Source: Spiroplasma endosymbiont of Diplazon laetatorius
GTDB lineage: Bacteria > Bacillota_I > Bacilli_A > Mycoplasmatales > Mycoplasmataceae
Reading direction: 5' to 3'
Length of the DNA: 64,000 bases
NCBI RefSeq assembly: GCF_964019625.1
Contig: NZ_OZ026458.1
Span: 186,001-250,000, forward strand
Both the position numbers and the translations under genes were made by a program. Below are positions 54,583 through 64,000 of this stretch, piece by piece. Position 1 is the stretch's first letter. Each line of letters starts with the position of its first letter. Under the pieces are notes generated by a model. It did not search any database and was not told the origin of the DNA. It was given only the letters and a program-made list of their open reading frames with translations.

Positions 54583-56151
54583 ATGGGCTTTAATATGGGT
54601 ATGGTGGTTTCTTATAACCAACAAAATTATGTAATAATAGAGATTATTGAAAAAGAAGTAACTGGATGGACTATTAAATTTTTGAAAATCAAAAATTTAA
54701 TTAACCAAGAAATATTAACAGTGGATTCAAGAAAAGTATCTCAAATCGAAATAAAAGGTAGTGCTGAAAAAAGAAGTAATGATGTTGAAAATCAAGTAAC
54801 AGATACTAGTTATATTGAATCATTATTCTCAGAAATAGGGGCAACAGAAACTGATGATTTAAGTCTTTTTGACTTGTCTGGAGAAAACACCTTCACTTTA
54901 GATGATATTGTTTTTGATGATTACCAAAATGAAGATTTAGAATTACAAGCAGATCTTGAACCATTTGAAAAAATTCAAAATGATGCTACTGTTAATTTAA
55001 TTCAAAACTTCCAAATACCTGAAACAAAAGTTCATTTAACACCTAGAAGAAGTCCATCTTTTGAAAGTGTTCCACCAATTAGCGAAACATTTAGTGACTT
55101 AAACTTAGTTGGAGAAATTCCAACACAAACTTCAGAAATAATACCTACTAGAGTTTTGAATGAAGAGAGAAAACAAGCAGATATTCAAAAACAAGAAGAA
55201 ATGAAAATAGTTGTTGAACCAACTATCGAAACTAAAGAAGTTAAATTAGAAGAAAAAGATAAAACTATAACTTTTAATGATGAAAATAACGAAATGATTA
55301 GAATTGAAAGAACTACTGCATCAGATTTATTTAATCAAATAAATGTTAATTTAAGTGAAAAAAGAATGGCAGAAGAAAGTAATGTTCTTTCAAATCAAAC
55401 AATCGAAGAAGATTTCACTGAAACTTTAGATAAAGAAATTGTTGAAAAAGAAGTGTCACTTCAAAAACCTCAACAAGATATTACAAGAACTTTAGATGAA
55501 AAACACTTTGATACACTTGAAACAGGACCTTTAAACACTAGAAAATTATTTGAAAACTTTAATAGACAACAAAAAATTCAAGATAGTCTTAATGAACAAT
55601 ATAACAATAACAACACAGAAAACACAAATACATTATTTGGTGTAAGTGGTGGATTTGATCAAGACGCCTTGAAAAACTCAAATATTTATAGAAAATTTAA
55701 AGTTATGAGTGGATGACTTGTTACATTGTTATTGTTTATGTTCTTAACTCCTATATTTGGATTATTTGCAAAAGCAGCTATTCAATGAGTTGAAAGTCAA
55801 ACAATAGATTTTGCACTATTATTCACATTTAGTTTAAGCAACGTTGTAGATATAGTTATAATAACAACTTCTATTTTTATGGTTGGAGTATTTATTGTTT
55901 ACTTAGTTTGTTATTTAATTGCAATAAGTGATAAACAATACAAAAAAATAGCATTCTATAACTTCCAATTACAAAATAAAGTTGAAATAATAGATTCTAT
56001 TCAAGAATACAATAATGAATCAAGTATTTATTTAATCAAAGTTCATAATGAAATTAAAAAAATGAAAAAAGATATTAAAAAAATAAATCAACAACAAATA
56101 TCACCTGCTATTTCAAGTTCAAATGAAAAAGCTCGTAAGATTTCACACTAA
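54583..56151 (+). CDS. Large acidic protein with C-terminal membrane helices
   Basis: 522 residues. An N-terminal ~60-residue beta-rich segment (VVSYNQQNYVIIEIIEKEV) resembles a small SH3-like barrel. It is followed by some 300 residues of Glu/Thr/Asn-rich, probably disordered sequence. Two membrane helices then lie at about 380-400 and 425-448, with a final Lys-rich coiled-coil tail. It uses one TGG Trp (54667-54669), rare in the window, along with TGA. No family is recognised. The layout suggests a scaffold that reaches from the membrane into the cytoplasm, a role sometimes seen in division or cytoskeleton proteins; this is inference. Confidence 0.78.
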
Positions 56152-56180
56152 AAGGTCATTTAAATGACCTTTTATTTTTT
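56150..56180 (+). terminator. Rho-independent terminator
   Basis: 24-base palindrome AAAAGGTCATTTAAATGACC extended by TTTT, then T-rich sequence. Confidence 0.88.
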
Positions 56181-56211
56181 ATTTGTAATAAAATATATGT
56201 TGAGGTGCAAA

Positions 56212-57714
56212 ATGCAATATTGAGATCTAAAAATTCTATTTCCAATACTATTCGTATCATGTATTATTTCCATGGTATTTTTGTGTAGAAAAGAAAAATT
56301 ACAGAAAATCTCATATATGTGATTGGCACAAATAATTTTATTTTGGGTTGTAGCGGGGTTTATTGGAAATGAACTTAAAAATCATATAAATAATTTAAGT
56401 TCAACCACTTTTATACTGGCAAGTATATTTTCAACTTCTTTATTTTTAATAATTTTAAAACCACTAGCTACATTTACTACAAGTTTAATAAAAAATAGAA
56501 AAATATGAATACAAGCCAGTTCTGGTTTAATGTTAATTTTAGCAATAATGGTTTTAACTTTAAAATTGCCTTTATGAGCATTAATTATTGTTTCTTTAAT
56601 TTTCTCTTTATGTTTAGCAAGTTCAACACTATTCTACTTATTCTTAAATGAACAAAGTTTTTACAGAATATATGTTATGCCTTCAGTTTGAATAACTTTC
56701 GTATTTATAACATTTTCAACAACATTTGGTATTTATTTAAGTAATTTAAATATTGTTGTTTGAGAAAATGCTACTTCTTCAAAAATGAGTTTGATGGTAA
56801 TAATGATATTGTTAGCTCTTGGATCAATTGCTTTAAGTATTTTTATAAAAGAAAATAAAAATATGGTTCAAGTTTTTGATCAAGAGATTCTCGAAGCACT
56901 ACCCAAAAAGAATAATGCTGTATTTTGTTTGATATACTTACTAGGGTTTTTACTTACTGTAACAAGCGCTATTAGTAACTCATTGTTTATGAAAATGTAC
57001 TTAACACTTAACCTAAGCGATTTAAATTTTGAAAACGATGTAATCAAAACTTGATTAAGAATTAATGACTTTGCATATTTAATACCAAGTATATTTGCAT
57101 CAGTTATCAGTTATAAATTATTAAGAAAAATATTTGAACAAAAGTATTTAATTTTTATTAATATGTTCGTTTTATTTGCTGCATATACAGCTATGGCTTT
57201 TGTACAAAACCCATTTGTATTCATTATTTTAAATCTAATTGCAGGTATTTGTTTTAATCAAATAATATATTCTTTATTTTCAGTATGTTTATTTTGAAAT
57301 TATAGAGCTAAAAAAAATCCAGTAACAGGTTATTATGGAAGTGCTATGTTCTTAGCTTACTTTTCTGTTGAAGCGATTCAAAATACACTTTCAAGTTTAA
57401 AAATTGGAATTTTCAAGGAATTCTCAAATATTGATGAACTATTAGCATTCAAAAATAATTCTTCTGATATATCTGGTATAGTTGAGTCGTTTGATAACAT
57501 AACTACTTTAATTATGTCTATAAGCTGTGTTGTTGTTCTTGCTTCTATATTAATATTTTATTTCATGAGTCATAAAATATTTGCAGATTACACAAACTAT
57601 AAATTTGCAACGCAAAATCTTAAAGTACTAATCAAGAAAAGGGTAATATCAAAAACAAAAACTAAATTTAATGTAGAGTCTATTGAAGAAAAAGGAAATG
57701 ATCTCGATGAATAA
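56212..57714 (+). CDS. Polytopic membrane protein, MFS-like
   Basis: 500 residues with about 12 hydrophobic segments in two groups, short loops and a basic C-terminal tail, the shape of a major facilitator transporter. No family motif between helices 2 and 3 is clear, so the class is tentative. GAGGTG precedes the ATG. It overlaps the aldose epimerase gene by 8 bases, which ties it to sugar metabolism and suggests a sugar or sugar-derived substrate. All Trp codons seen are TGA. Confidence 0.72.
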
Positions 57715-58534
57715 GATTTTTAATAAAGATATTGAAGTAAGTTTTGAAATTAATCCTTTTGAAATAAAAAGCATCAAGAAATCAAATGTTGAAATTATTT
57801 ATCAGCAAGATTCTAATTGAGCCAAATCATGACCGATTTTATTTCCTGTTTGTGGGGTTGTTAATGGTAACTTGGAACACAATGGAAAAGAATTGGGTAT
57901 CGGAAGACATGGTTTTTTTAAAGATATAAAAAATTGAAATGTAGTTGATAAAACTCAAAATAAAATTAAATTAAATTATATTTCTGAAGAGGGTTTTTAT
58001 AAAATATATCCTTTTCGTTTCGAATTAAATATAACTTTATTGATTGAAAATGATGATTTCACTATTGATATTGAAGTTATAAATCTTGAAAATGAATCTA
58101 TGTACTTTTCTTTAGGACATCACCCTGGATTTATTTTTAATGAAAAATCTAAAATAACATTAAGAGAAAAACAATTATTTACTGATAGTTTCTCAGCTGG
58201 TTTAGTTGAAAGTCTAGATAAAAATATTGAAATAGAAAGTTTTGGTTTTGATGATTTAGATTTTAGTGAGTCAAAATCTTATTTATCAGATAATTTTTTA
58301 GGTGAAAGTATTATTTTAAATAATGGAAATATAGAATTTAGAGTTTCTACAAATAATTTTAAGAATTTAGTTTTTTGAAGAGAAAGTAACGAATGTAGTT
58401 TTATTTGTATTGAAAATTGAAATGGTATTCCAGATATGTTGGATAGAAAATCAAAAGAAATAAAAGATAAACCAGAAATCATTTCCTTAAACGCAAAAGA
58501 AAAAAGAAGTTACAAATTAAAAATTGAGTTTTAA
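57707..58534 (+). CDS. Aldose 1-epimerase family protein (LacX/YeaD-like)
   Basis: 275 residues with the beta-sandwich pattern of galactose mutarotase-like enzymes. The HHPGF motif holds the catalytic His, RHGFFKD supplies the early conserved His, and a late ENWNGIPD segment is typical of LacX-type proteins. They convert sugar anomers or act on phosphorylated hexoses. It starts inside the membrane protein gene before it (8-base overlap), so both are translated together. It ends at a terminator shared with convergent ispG. Confidence 0.88.
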
Positions 58535-58559
58535 AAAAAGATGCTATTGCATCTTTTTT
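58535..58559. terminator. Bidirectional terminator between convergent genes
   Basis: AAAAAGATGC/GCATCTTTTT stem with a TATT loop, A run and T run. It contains the ispG stop on the minus strand. Confidence 0.9.
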
Positions 58560-59617
58560 CATTCTTCATAATATTCCATTATAAGTTCTTTTAATTCAGG
58601 AACCAATTTATCTTGTTCGACAGTTTTAAATATTTTTCCTTTTTTAAATATTATTCCGCCTTTGTTCCCTCCAGCTATACCAATGTCTGCTTGACTAGCT
58701 TCTCCTGGACCGTTTACAACACAACCAAGTATTGCAACTTTTAAAGGAAATTGTAACTCTTCAACAAAGTCTTCAACTTCTTTAACAACTTCTCTTAAAG
58801 AAAACTCTAATCTTCCACAAGTAGGGCAAGCAATTACTTCAACCATATTATGGAATAAGCCAAGTGAGTTTAATAATCTTTTTGCAACCTTAATCTCTTC
58901 AACAGGATCTTCACTTAAACTGATACGTATTGTACTACCAATTCCTTTTTGTAAAAGGTAACCAAGACCAAAGCTAGATTTAATAGCTCCATTAAGTAAA
59001 CTTCCAGCTTCTGTTATTCCTAAGTGTGCAGGATAATCTCAATTTTCACTTGCTAACTCATATGCTTCAATTGCCATAAGCGGATCTGTTGCTTTTAAAG
59101 AATAAATAATGTTTTTGAAATCATATTTTTCTAAAATTTCTATATGCTCTCTAAGTGACTCAACCATTGCTTTTGCAGTTCAACCATATTTTGCAACCAT
59201 GTTTCTTGGTAAACTACCTGAATTAACACCGATTCTAATTGGTATATTTTTTTCTTTACATTTTTCTACTACAGCTATTGTGTTTTCTTCAATTCCAATA
59301 TTACCTGGATTTATTCTTATTTTTGCACATCCAGCATCTGCTGCAATTAAAGCAAATTTATAATTAAAATGAATATCTGCAACAATTGGCACTGGTGAAT
59401 TATCTACTATTTCTTTTAATGCGTTTGCATCATCAATACCAAGTACTGCAACTCTAACTATTTGACAACCTTCTTTATAAAGTGAGTTTATTTGTTTTAA
59501 AGTTTTTTTTACATCATGAGTTTTTGAAGTTGTCATTGATTGTATAACAACGTTGTTATTACCACCAATTTCAATATCTTTTACCATAACTTTTCTAGTG
59601 TTAATTCTATTTACCAT
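58544..59617 (-). CDS. ispG: 4-hydroxy-3-methylbut-2-enyl-diphosphate synthase IspG (GcpE)
   Basis: Iron-sulfur enzyme of the MEP isoprenoid pathway, 357 residues, minus strand. The N-terminal barrel begins [12 protein letters not shown] and has [19 protein letters not shown] and IRINPGNIG. The C-terminal domain has the [4Fe-4S] Cys residues in CPTCGR and [11 protein letters not shown]. The start is ATG 59615-59617 after AAAGGTGA; a further in-frame ATG 75 bases upstream has no binding site. Several TGA codons read as Trp. Many mollicutes lack this pathway, so its presence is informative. Confidence 0.96.
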
Positions 59618-59718
59618 AATTTCACCTTTATCAAATTGTCTTTCATAAAATATTATACCCTTATTTTTATATAACTTTTTTTTACAACTCAAAATAAGGG
59701 TATAAAAAGATTTTTATG

Positions 59719-59724
59719 TATAAT
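59719..59724 (+). promoter_or_regulatory. Probable -10 box of the HEPN-motif gene operon
   Basis: TATAAT with TG directly before it, 24 bases ahead of the chosen ATG 59749. It makes ATG 59716 unlikely as a start. Confidence 0.5.
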
Positions 59725-59748
59725 CAATATAGTAAGGGGATATTTTAT

Positions 59749-60594
59749 ATGTCAGAAAAAACTACTTTAAAAGATATAGTACAAATAAATAAAATACTTG
59801 CCTCTAAAGACTATGGGACTATAAAGGAATTTCAAGCATATGTTGATGTAATTCAAGAATATGTTGATGATACTTTCTTTAAAAACGAAGCTATAATTGA
59901 AAAATTGGTTGAATATTGTCAAAATAGTGGAAGATATCTTGATATACATTTTAAAATACCAAGTGGAATAGATCTTAAAGTTGAAAATATTCATGATTAC
60001 ATGTCAAATACAAAAAGAGCTATAGAAAAGGCTATGTTCATTGAGGATGACACATTAAATCAATCAATTTTTGTTGAAGTTAAAAGTATATTTAGATACT
60101 TTTTAGAAAAAACATACGAACTAGAATCACTAACTGATTATGAAACATTATATGGTATTAATACTGTAGAATTTCATCAACAAAATGAAAGTTTTAAATA
60201 CTTATATACAATTTTTGATAAACTTACATATATTGCAAGACACTTAAATGATAAGTATTGTAAAAAAGAAGTTACTCCATATAATGGAGAACCTTTAAAG
60301 TTTGCAAATGACTTTTTAAAAGATATATCATTTTTAGCAAGCAGTGCATTAGAGTATCAAAAATTAAGTGATGTTGTAGAACAAATCACTTATTCTAAAG
60401 CTTGACACTACATAAGAAGATTGAGAAATTCAATAGAACACGATTTTGTAGATCCGGCATTTAAATACAATATTTGCTTTTCTTTAGAGTTATTATTCAT
60501 AATTATTGGTAGAATAATGCTAGCACTAAATAAATACTTACAATCAGAAATGGAAATAAGAAAAACATTAGATAATTTAAAAAACTCAAATTAA
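59749..60594 (+). CDS. Helical protein with HEPN-like RNxxxH motif
   Basis: 281 residues, all-helical and soluble. Near the end it has RLRNSIEHDFVDP, with Arg227-Asn228-x3-His232, the signature layout of HEPN ribonucleases. The surrounding helices (YHYIRRLRN; SLELLFIIIGRIM) fit that fold. The first 200 residues are unrecognised. No nucleotidyltransferase (MNT) antitoxin partner is next to it; instead scpA follows after 17 bases. AGGGGA precedes ATG 59749, and a TGA at 60406 is read as Trp. Confidence 0.65.
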
Positions 60595-60611
60595 CAAAAG
60601 AAAGGGTAACT

Positions 60612-61352
60612 ATGAATAAATGAAATGAAATACAATTAAATAACTTCAATGGACCCTTAGATCTTTTACTTCATTTAATTAAAGAAAAAGAAATGAATAT
60701 TATGGATATTAATCTTTTGGAACTATCTTCTCAATATATTTCTTATATTAAAGAATATGAATCATTAGATATTGAAATAGCAAGTGAATATCTTGTTATG
60801 GCAGCTTACTTAATAGAGTTAAAATCAAAACTTCTAATTCCAAAAGAAGAAGTTGAAGTAGATTCTAATTACGAAGAACAAGAAAGAGATGAATTAATCA
60901 GAAGATTAATGGAATATCACAAAATAAAAGAAGTTACTAATTTCTTTAAAACTAAACAAGAAGATTTCTTGAAAACTTTCAGTAAAACTAAAAGTATTAT
61001 AAAAATAGCTAAAATAGATGATGATAAATTACCATTAGCTGAAAATAATATTGATATTGAAAAGTTCTCAAATATATTCTTAAGAGCAATTGAGAAAAAT
61101 AAATTCAAGCAAATGGAAGTAAATACAATCACTGCTGCTGAGGTTTCTCCCGAAGAAGTTGCAGAAGAAATTAAAGAGTTTTTAAGAAAAAACAACATTC
61201 AAGAAATTGAACTTGGAAAACTTATTGAAATAAAAGAATTTTCAGTAAGAATGATGGTTGCTACATTTTTAGCGGTTTTAGACCTAGCTGCTAAAAAATT
61301 TATTACACTTTCTCAAAACAATGAAGAAGTTATTGTAAAATATTTAGGTTAG
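60612..61352 (+). CDS. scpA: Segregation and condensation protein A
   Basis: Kleisin subunit of the SMC-ScpAB condensin, 246 residues. The N-terminal FNGPLDLLLHLIKEKEMNIMDI binds the SMC neck and is the family hallmark. A charged middle leads to the C-terminal winged helix (FLAVLDLAAKKFITLSQ) that binds the SMC cap. Two TGA codons near the start read as Trp. It forms a row with scpB and rluB, as in Firmicutes. Confidence 0.95.
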
Positions 61353-61368
61353 TACATGGAGGCAAATT

Positions 61369-61929
61369 ATGGATAACAATAAAAAAATGGCTATAGCAGA
61401 AGGGTTGCTTTTTGTTAATGGTGATGAAGGTACAACTATTGAAGATCTTCAATTTATATTAGGAGATGTTAGTCAAGATGAAATTGAAGTTTTGATTGAT
61501 GATTTAATTCAAAAATATAATAATGACATGTCTTCTGGTTTAAGTATTCAAAAATTTGCTAAAAATAAATATAGAATGATAACTAAAAAAGAAAATGCTG
61601 ACTTTTACACAAAACTTGCAAATGTCAAAACAGAATCTAAGTTATCAACTGCAAGTATTGAAACTTTATCAATAATTGCTTATAAAGGACCTATATCAAG
61701 AGCTAATGTTGAAGACATTAGAGGTGTTAATTGTGAAACTATTTTTTATAAACTTAAATTAAGAAACTTAATTGAAGAAGCTGGTAAATCCGATGAAGTT
61801 GGAAAACCAATGTTGTATAGAGTTACAGAAGATTTCTTAAAATACTTTAATTTAAATAGTTTAGACGAATTGCCGAAATTAAAAGAGGCAATAGAAGAAG
61901 AAAAAGATATCTTCAATAGAGGTTCATAA
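61369..61929 (+). CDS. scpB: Segregation and condensation protein B
   Basis: 186 residues, two winged-helix domains that dimerise and clamp ScpA. AEGLLFVNGDEGTTIEDL opens the first domain. The second contains ETLSIIAYKGPISRANVEDIRGVNCETIFYKL-type sequence, the strongest family match. GGAGG precedes ATG 61369. Its stop (TAATGG) overlaps the rluB start by one base. Confidence 0.95.
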   Translation: MDNNKKMAIAEGLLFVNGDEGTTIEDLQFILGDVSQDEIEVLIDDLIQKYNNDMSSGLSIQKFAKNKYRMITKKENADFYTKLANVKTESKLSTASIETLSIIAYKGPISRANVEDIRGVNCETIFYKLKLRNLIEEAGKSDEVGKPMLYRVTEDFLKYFNLNSLDELPKLKEAIEEEKDIFNRGS

Positions 61930-62678
61930 TGGAAGAAAGACTACAAAAGATTATAGCCTCAAGAGGGTATTGTTCAAGAAGAAGAGCTGAAGAATTAATT
62001 GTTCAAGGAAGAGTTAAAGTTAATGGACAAGTTATAAGAGAACTTGGATCTAAATTTGATTCTAATGTAAAAATAGATATTAATAATAAGAGTTTAGAAG
62101 AAGTTAAAGAAAAGGTTTACTACTTATTTAATAAACCAAGACTTGTATTAACTACAATGCATGATCCAAAGGATAGAAAAACAGTAGCGGAGTTCTTTAA
62201 GAATTCTAAATTAAGAGTTTATCCTGTTGGAAGATTAGATTATGATGTTTCTGGTGCTCTTATAATGACGAATGATGGAGAATTTGCAAACTTTGTAATG
62301 CATCCAAAATATGAATTTAGAAAAACATACCAAGCACTATGTAACGGAAAAGTTCATAAATATCAAATCAAACAACTTGTTGATGGTGTTACTATCGATG
62401 ATGACTACAAAACAAAAGCAATCCAAGCAAGAATATTAAAATATGATGAAGAATATGATGAATCTGTAATTGAATTAACAATTGCAGAAGGAAGAAAACA
62501 TCACGTTAAGAAAATGCTTATTGCAGCTGACATATATCTTAAAAAACTTAAAAGAACTCAAATTGAGTTCTTAACACTTGATGAACTACCAATAGGTAAA
62601 TATAGAGAGCTTAAAGCTCATGAAATTAAACAATTTTATGGAATATATAACTCATTAAAAGTTAAGAAGGGAAAATAA
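61929..62678 (+). CDS. rluB: 23S rRNA pseudouridine synthase RluB-type
   Basis: 249 residues. An N-terminal S4 RNA-binding domain (RLQKIIASRGYCSRRRAEELI) is followed by the synthase core with the catalytic Asp in GRLDYDVSGALIMTNDG and the RKTYQA and EGRKHHVKKM motifs. It modifies the 23S rRNA near the peptidyl transferase centre in relatives. It is coupled to scpB by a one-base overlap, a gene order shared with Bacillus. Confidence 0.95.
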   Translation: MEERLQKIIASRGYCSRRRAEELIVQGRVKVNGQVIRELGSKFDSNVKIDINNKSLEEVKEKVYYLFNKPRLVLTTMHDPKDRKTVAEFFKNSKLRVYPVGRLDYDVSGALIMTNDGEFANFVMHPKYEFRKTYQALCNGKVHKYQIKQLVDGVTIDDDYKTKAIQARILKYDEEYDESVIELTIAEGRKHHVKKMLIAADIYLKKLKRTQIEFLTLDELPIGKYRELKAHEIKQFYGIYNSLKVKKGK

Positions 62679-62682
62679 TAAT

Positions 62683-63300
62683 ATGAGAATAGCTATTTTT
62701 GGAACAGTAGGAGCAGGTAAATCTACTGTAAGTGAAGAGATATCAAAAAATTTGGGATATGAAATATTTCCAGAACCTATAGATAATAATCCTTATTTCG
62801 ATGACTACTATAAAGACATGGAAGCAAATGTATTTAAAATGCAAATATATATGTTAACTGCAAGAAGTCAACAACTAATTGAAGCTAGAACTTTAGAAAA
62901 CGTTATTTTTGACAGAACAATTTTAGAAGATCCAATCTTTGTTGCTGTTAACCATGATTTAAAAACAATGAATGATACAGATTACAAAACTTATACAGAT
63001 TTTTATGAGCACGTTGTTATACCAAACCTTGCGCATAGAGCTAAATTTGATTTAGTAATTTATTTAAAAGTTTCAACAGATAAAGCAATTGAAAGAATTA
63101 AAGAAAGAGGAAGAAGTCAAGAACTAGATACTCCAAGAGAGTATTGAGAAACTCTTAATAACAAATATGATGATTTCTTCGAAAGGAGAAAACACATGTT
63201 TGATTTCTTAGTTGTTGATGCTGAAACTGATAATTTAGAAGAAAAAATGGAAGTTATCATGAATAAAATTTATGATAAAGATCCTAGTTTAAAAAAATAA
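62683..63300 (+). CDS. Deoxynucleoside kinase (dNK family)
   Basis: 205 residues. The P-loop is GTVGAGKST, and the base-binding and catalytic DRTILEDPIF motif and the LID arginines (IERIKERGRSQE) follow. The family phosphorylates deoxyadenosine, deoxyguanosine or deoxycytidine; which of these cannot be read. It fits salvage-based dNTP supply in mollicutes. A TGA (63148-63150) reads as Trp. It starts 4 bases after rluB and ends in a terminator. Confidence 0.93.
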
Positions 63301-63318
63301 GCAATTGCTTATTTTTTT
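63294..63318 (+). terminator. Rho-independent terminator
   Basis: AAATAAGC/GCTTATTT stem with an AATT loop and T run, overlapping the kinase stop. Confidence 0.9.
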
Positions 63319-63321
63319 ATT

Positions 63322-63348
63322 TTGTCATATTTAAAAATGGTGTAAAAT
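63322..63348 (+). promoter_or_regulatory. Probable promoter of the YebC-family gene
   Basis: TTGTCA (63322-63327), 15-base spacer, TAAAAT (63343-63348). The spacer is short but the TTGTCA match is good. Confidence 0.5.
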
Positions 63349-63385
63349 CTTAAAGTAAAGTTTTAACAACAAGGAGACCTAAAAA

Positions 63386-64000
63386 ATGGGAAGAGCACAC
63401 GAAGTTAGAAAAGCAAGTATGGAAAAAACTGCTGCAATGAAATCAGCGATTTATGGAAGAGCTTCAAAAGAAATTTATATGGCTGCAAAAGCTGGAAGTA
63501 AAGATCCTGAAGCAAATTTAGCACTAAGAAGTGCTATTGATAAAGCAAAATCAAAACAAGTTCCTGCTGATGTTATCCAAAGAGCTATTAAAAAAGCTGA
63601 AGGTGGAGATGCAGATAACTATACTTCAAATAGATACGAAGGATATGGTCCTGGAAATTCTATGATAATAGTTGATTCACTTACAAATAATGTAAACAGA
63701 GCTATTGCAGAAATTAGAGATGCATTTAATAAAAATGGTGGAAAAATCGCAAACAGTGGAGCTGTTTCTCATTCTTTCCAAGCATCAAGTGTATTTGTAT
63801 TTGAAGGAAAAACTGTTGAAGAAGTATTGGAATTATTAATGGAAACAGATTGTGAAGTAAACGATGTTGTTGAAGAAGATGAATTTACAGTAGTTTATGC
63901 TCCATTCCAAGCGTTTAACTCAGTTAAAACAGCTTTAGATAATGCTGGAATAAAAGAATATAAAATGGCAGAAACAACTATGTTAGCTGATGAAATGATG
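63386..64000 (+). CDS. YebC/PmpR-family protein, 5' part
   Basis: First 205 residues of a YebC/PmpR-family protein; the end lies beyond the window (family length about 240). It opens MGRAHEVRKASMEKTAAMKS, then the KAKSKQVPADVIQRAIKKA helix and the acidic domain (NRYEGYGPGNSMIIVD). The family has been described as transcription regulators and more recently as ribosome rescue factors for polyproline stalls in other bacteria. AAGGAG precedes the ATG. Confidence 0.95.
   Translation, partial: MGRAHEVRKASMEKTAAMKSAIYGRASKEIYMAAKAGSKDPEANLALRSAIDKAKSKQVPADVIQRAIKKAEGGDADNYTSNRYEGYGPGNSMIIVDSLTNNVNRAIAEIRDAFNKNGGKIANSGAVSHSFQASSVFVFEGKTVEEVLELLMETDCEVNDVVEEDEFTVVYAPFQAFNSVKTALDNAGIKEYKMAETTMLADEMM

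Noticed and set aside
59618-59692. N-terminal extension of IspG from an upstream ATG
   Set aside because: It adds 25 residues not seen in the family, and AAAGGTGA lies just before the inner ATG.

Overview
The window is a gene-dense, very AT-rich chromosome segment from a wall-less bacterium of the Mollicutes, most likely the Mesoplasma/Entomoplasma/Spiroplasma group. The main reason is the genetic code. Almost every conserved protein (LepA, TypA, Eno, ThrS, UvrC, FtsK, IspG and others) reads through in-frame TGA as tryptophan, and TGG is rare. The gene set fits a sugar-fermenting mollicute: glycolysis ending in two pyruvate kinases, several PTS sugar systems, translation factors, ScpAB, and no peptidoglycan synthesis genes seen here. 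No tRNA, rRNA, insertion sequence, CRISPR array or obvious prophage block was recognised. Assignment to a genus is an inference.

Layout. 1-7490: 3' part of lepA, an acetyltransferase, two membrane proteins, a YgjP-type metallohydrolase, and a four-gene cluster led by a J-domain protein. 7614-16928: typA, eno, a PAP2 phosphatase, ruvX, hpt, pfkA and two tandem pyruvate kinase genes that share blocks of perfect nucleotide identity. 17041-21897: thrS, a formate/nitrite-type channel and a YfcC-type carrier preceded by a Lys/Arg-rich leader ORF. 21953-32100: sugar-uptake region with an ABC exporter, PTS IIA, ROK kinase, a lipoprotein paired with a coiled-coil/EIIC fusion, PTS IIB, a MupG-like hydrolase and a glucose-type IICB. 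32149-34750: small Cys-motif proteins around infC-rpmI-rplT with its leader. 34777-42291: trpS (minus), nadK, a degenerate EIIB-like protein, a rhodanese (minus), an RNase J that has lost its metal ligands, and ftsK. 42350-49393: uvrC, greA, rsmI, a double-glycine leader peptide gene, the L21 leader with rplU-prp-rpmA, a membrane J-domain protein and a PepV-like dipeptidase. 49436-54481: rpsB-tsf with a structured leader, a membrane protein, a TPP riboswitch with a ThiT-like protein, pyrH and frr. 54583-64000: two large membrane proteins, an aldose epimerase, ispG (minus), a HEPN-motif protein, scpA-scpB-rluB, a deoxynucleoside kinase and the 5' part of a YebC-family gene.

Genes are packed into short operons with gaps of 0-25 bases or small overlaps, and are bounded by Rho-independent hairpins with T tracts. 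The best candidates for new biology are the double-glycine peptide (45630), the metal-site-less RNase J (37539), the lipoprotein plus coiled-coil EIIC pair (25165-28366), the leader ORF before the YfcC carrier (20187), the anchored EIIB remnant (36688), the converted pyk pair, and the J-domain cluster (4517-7490).
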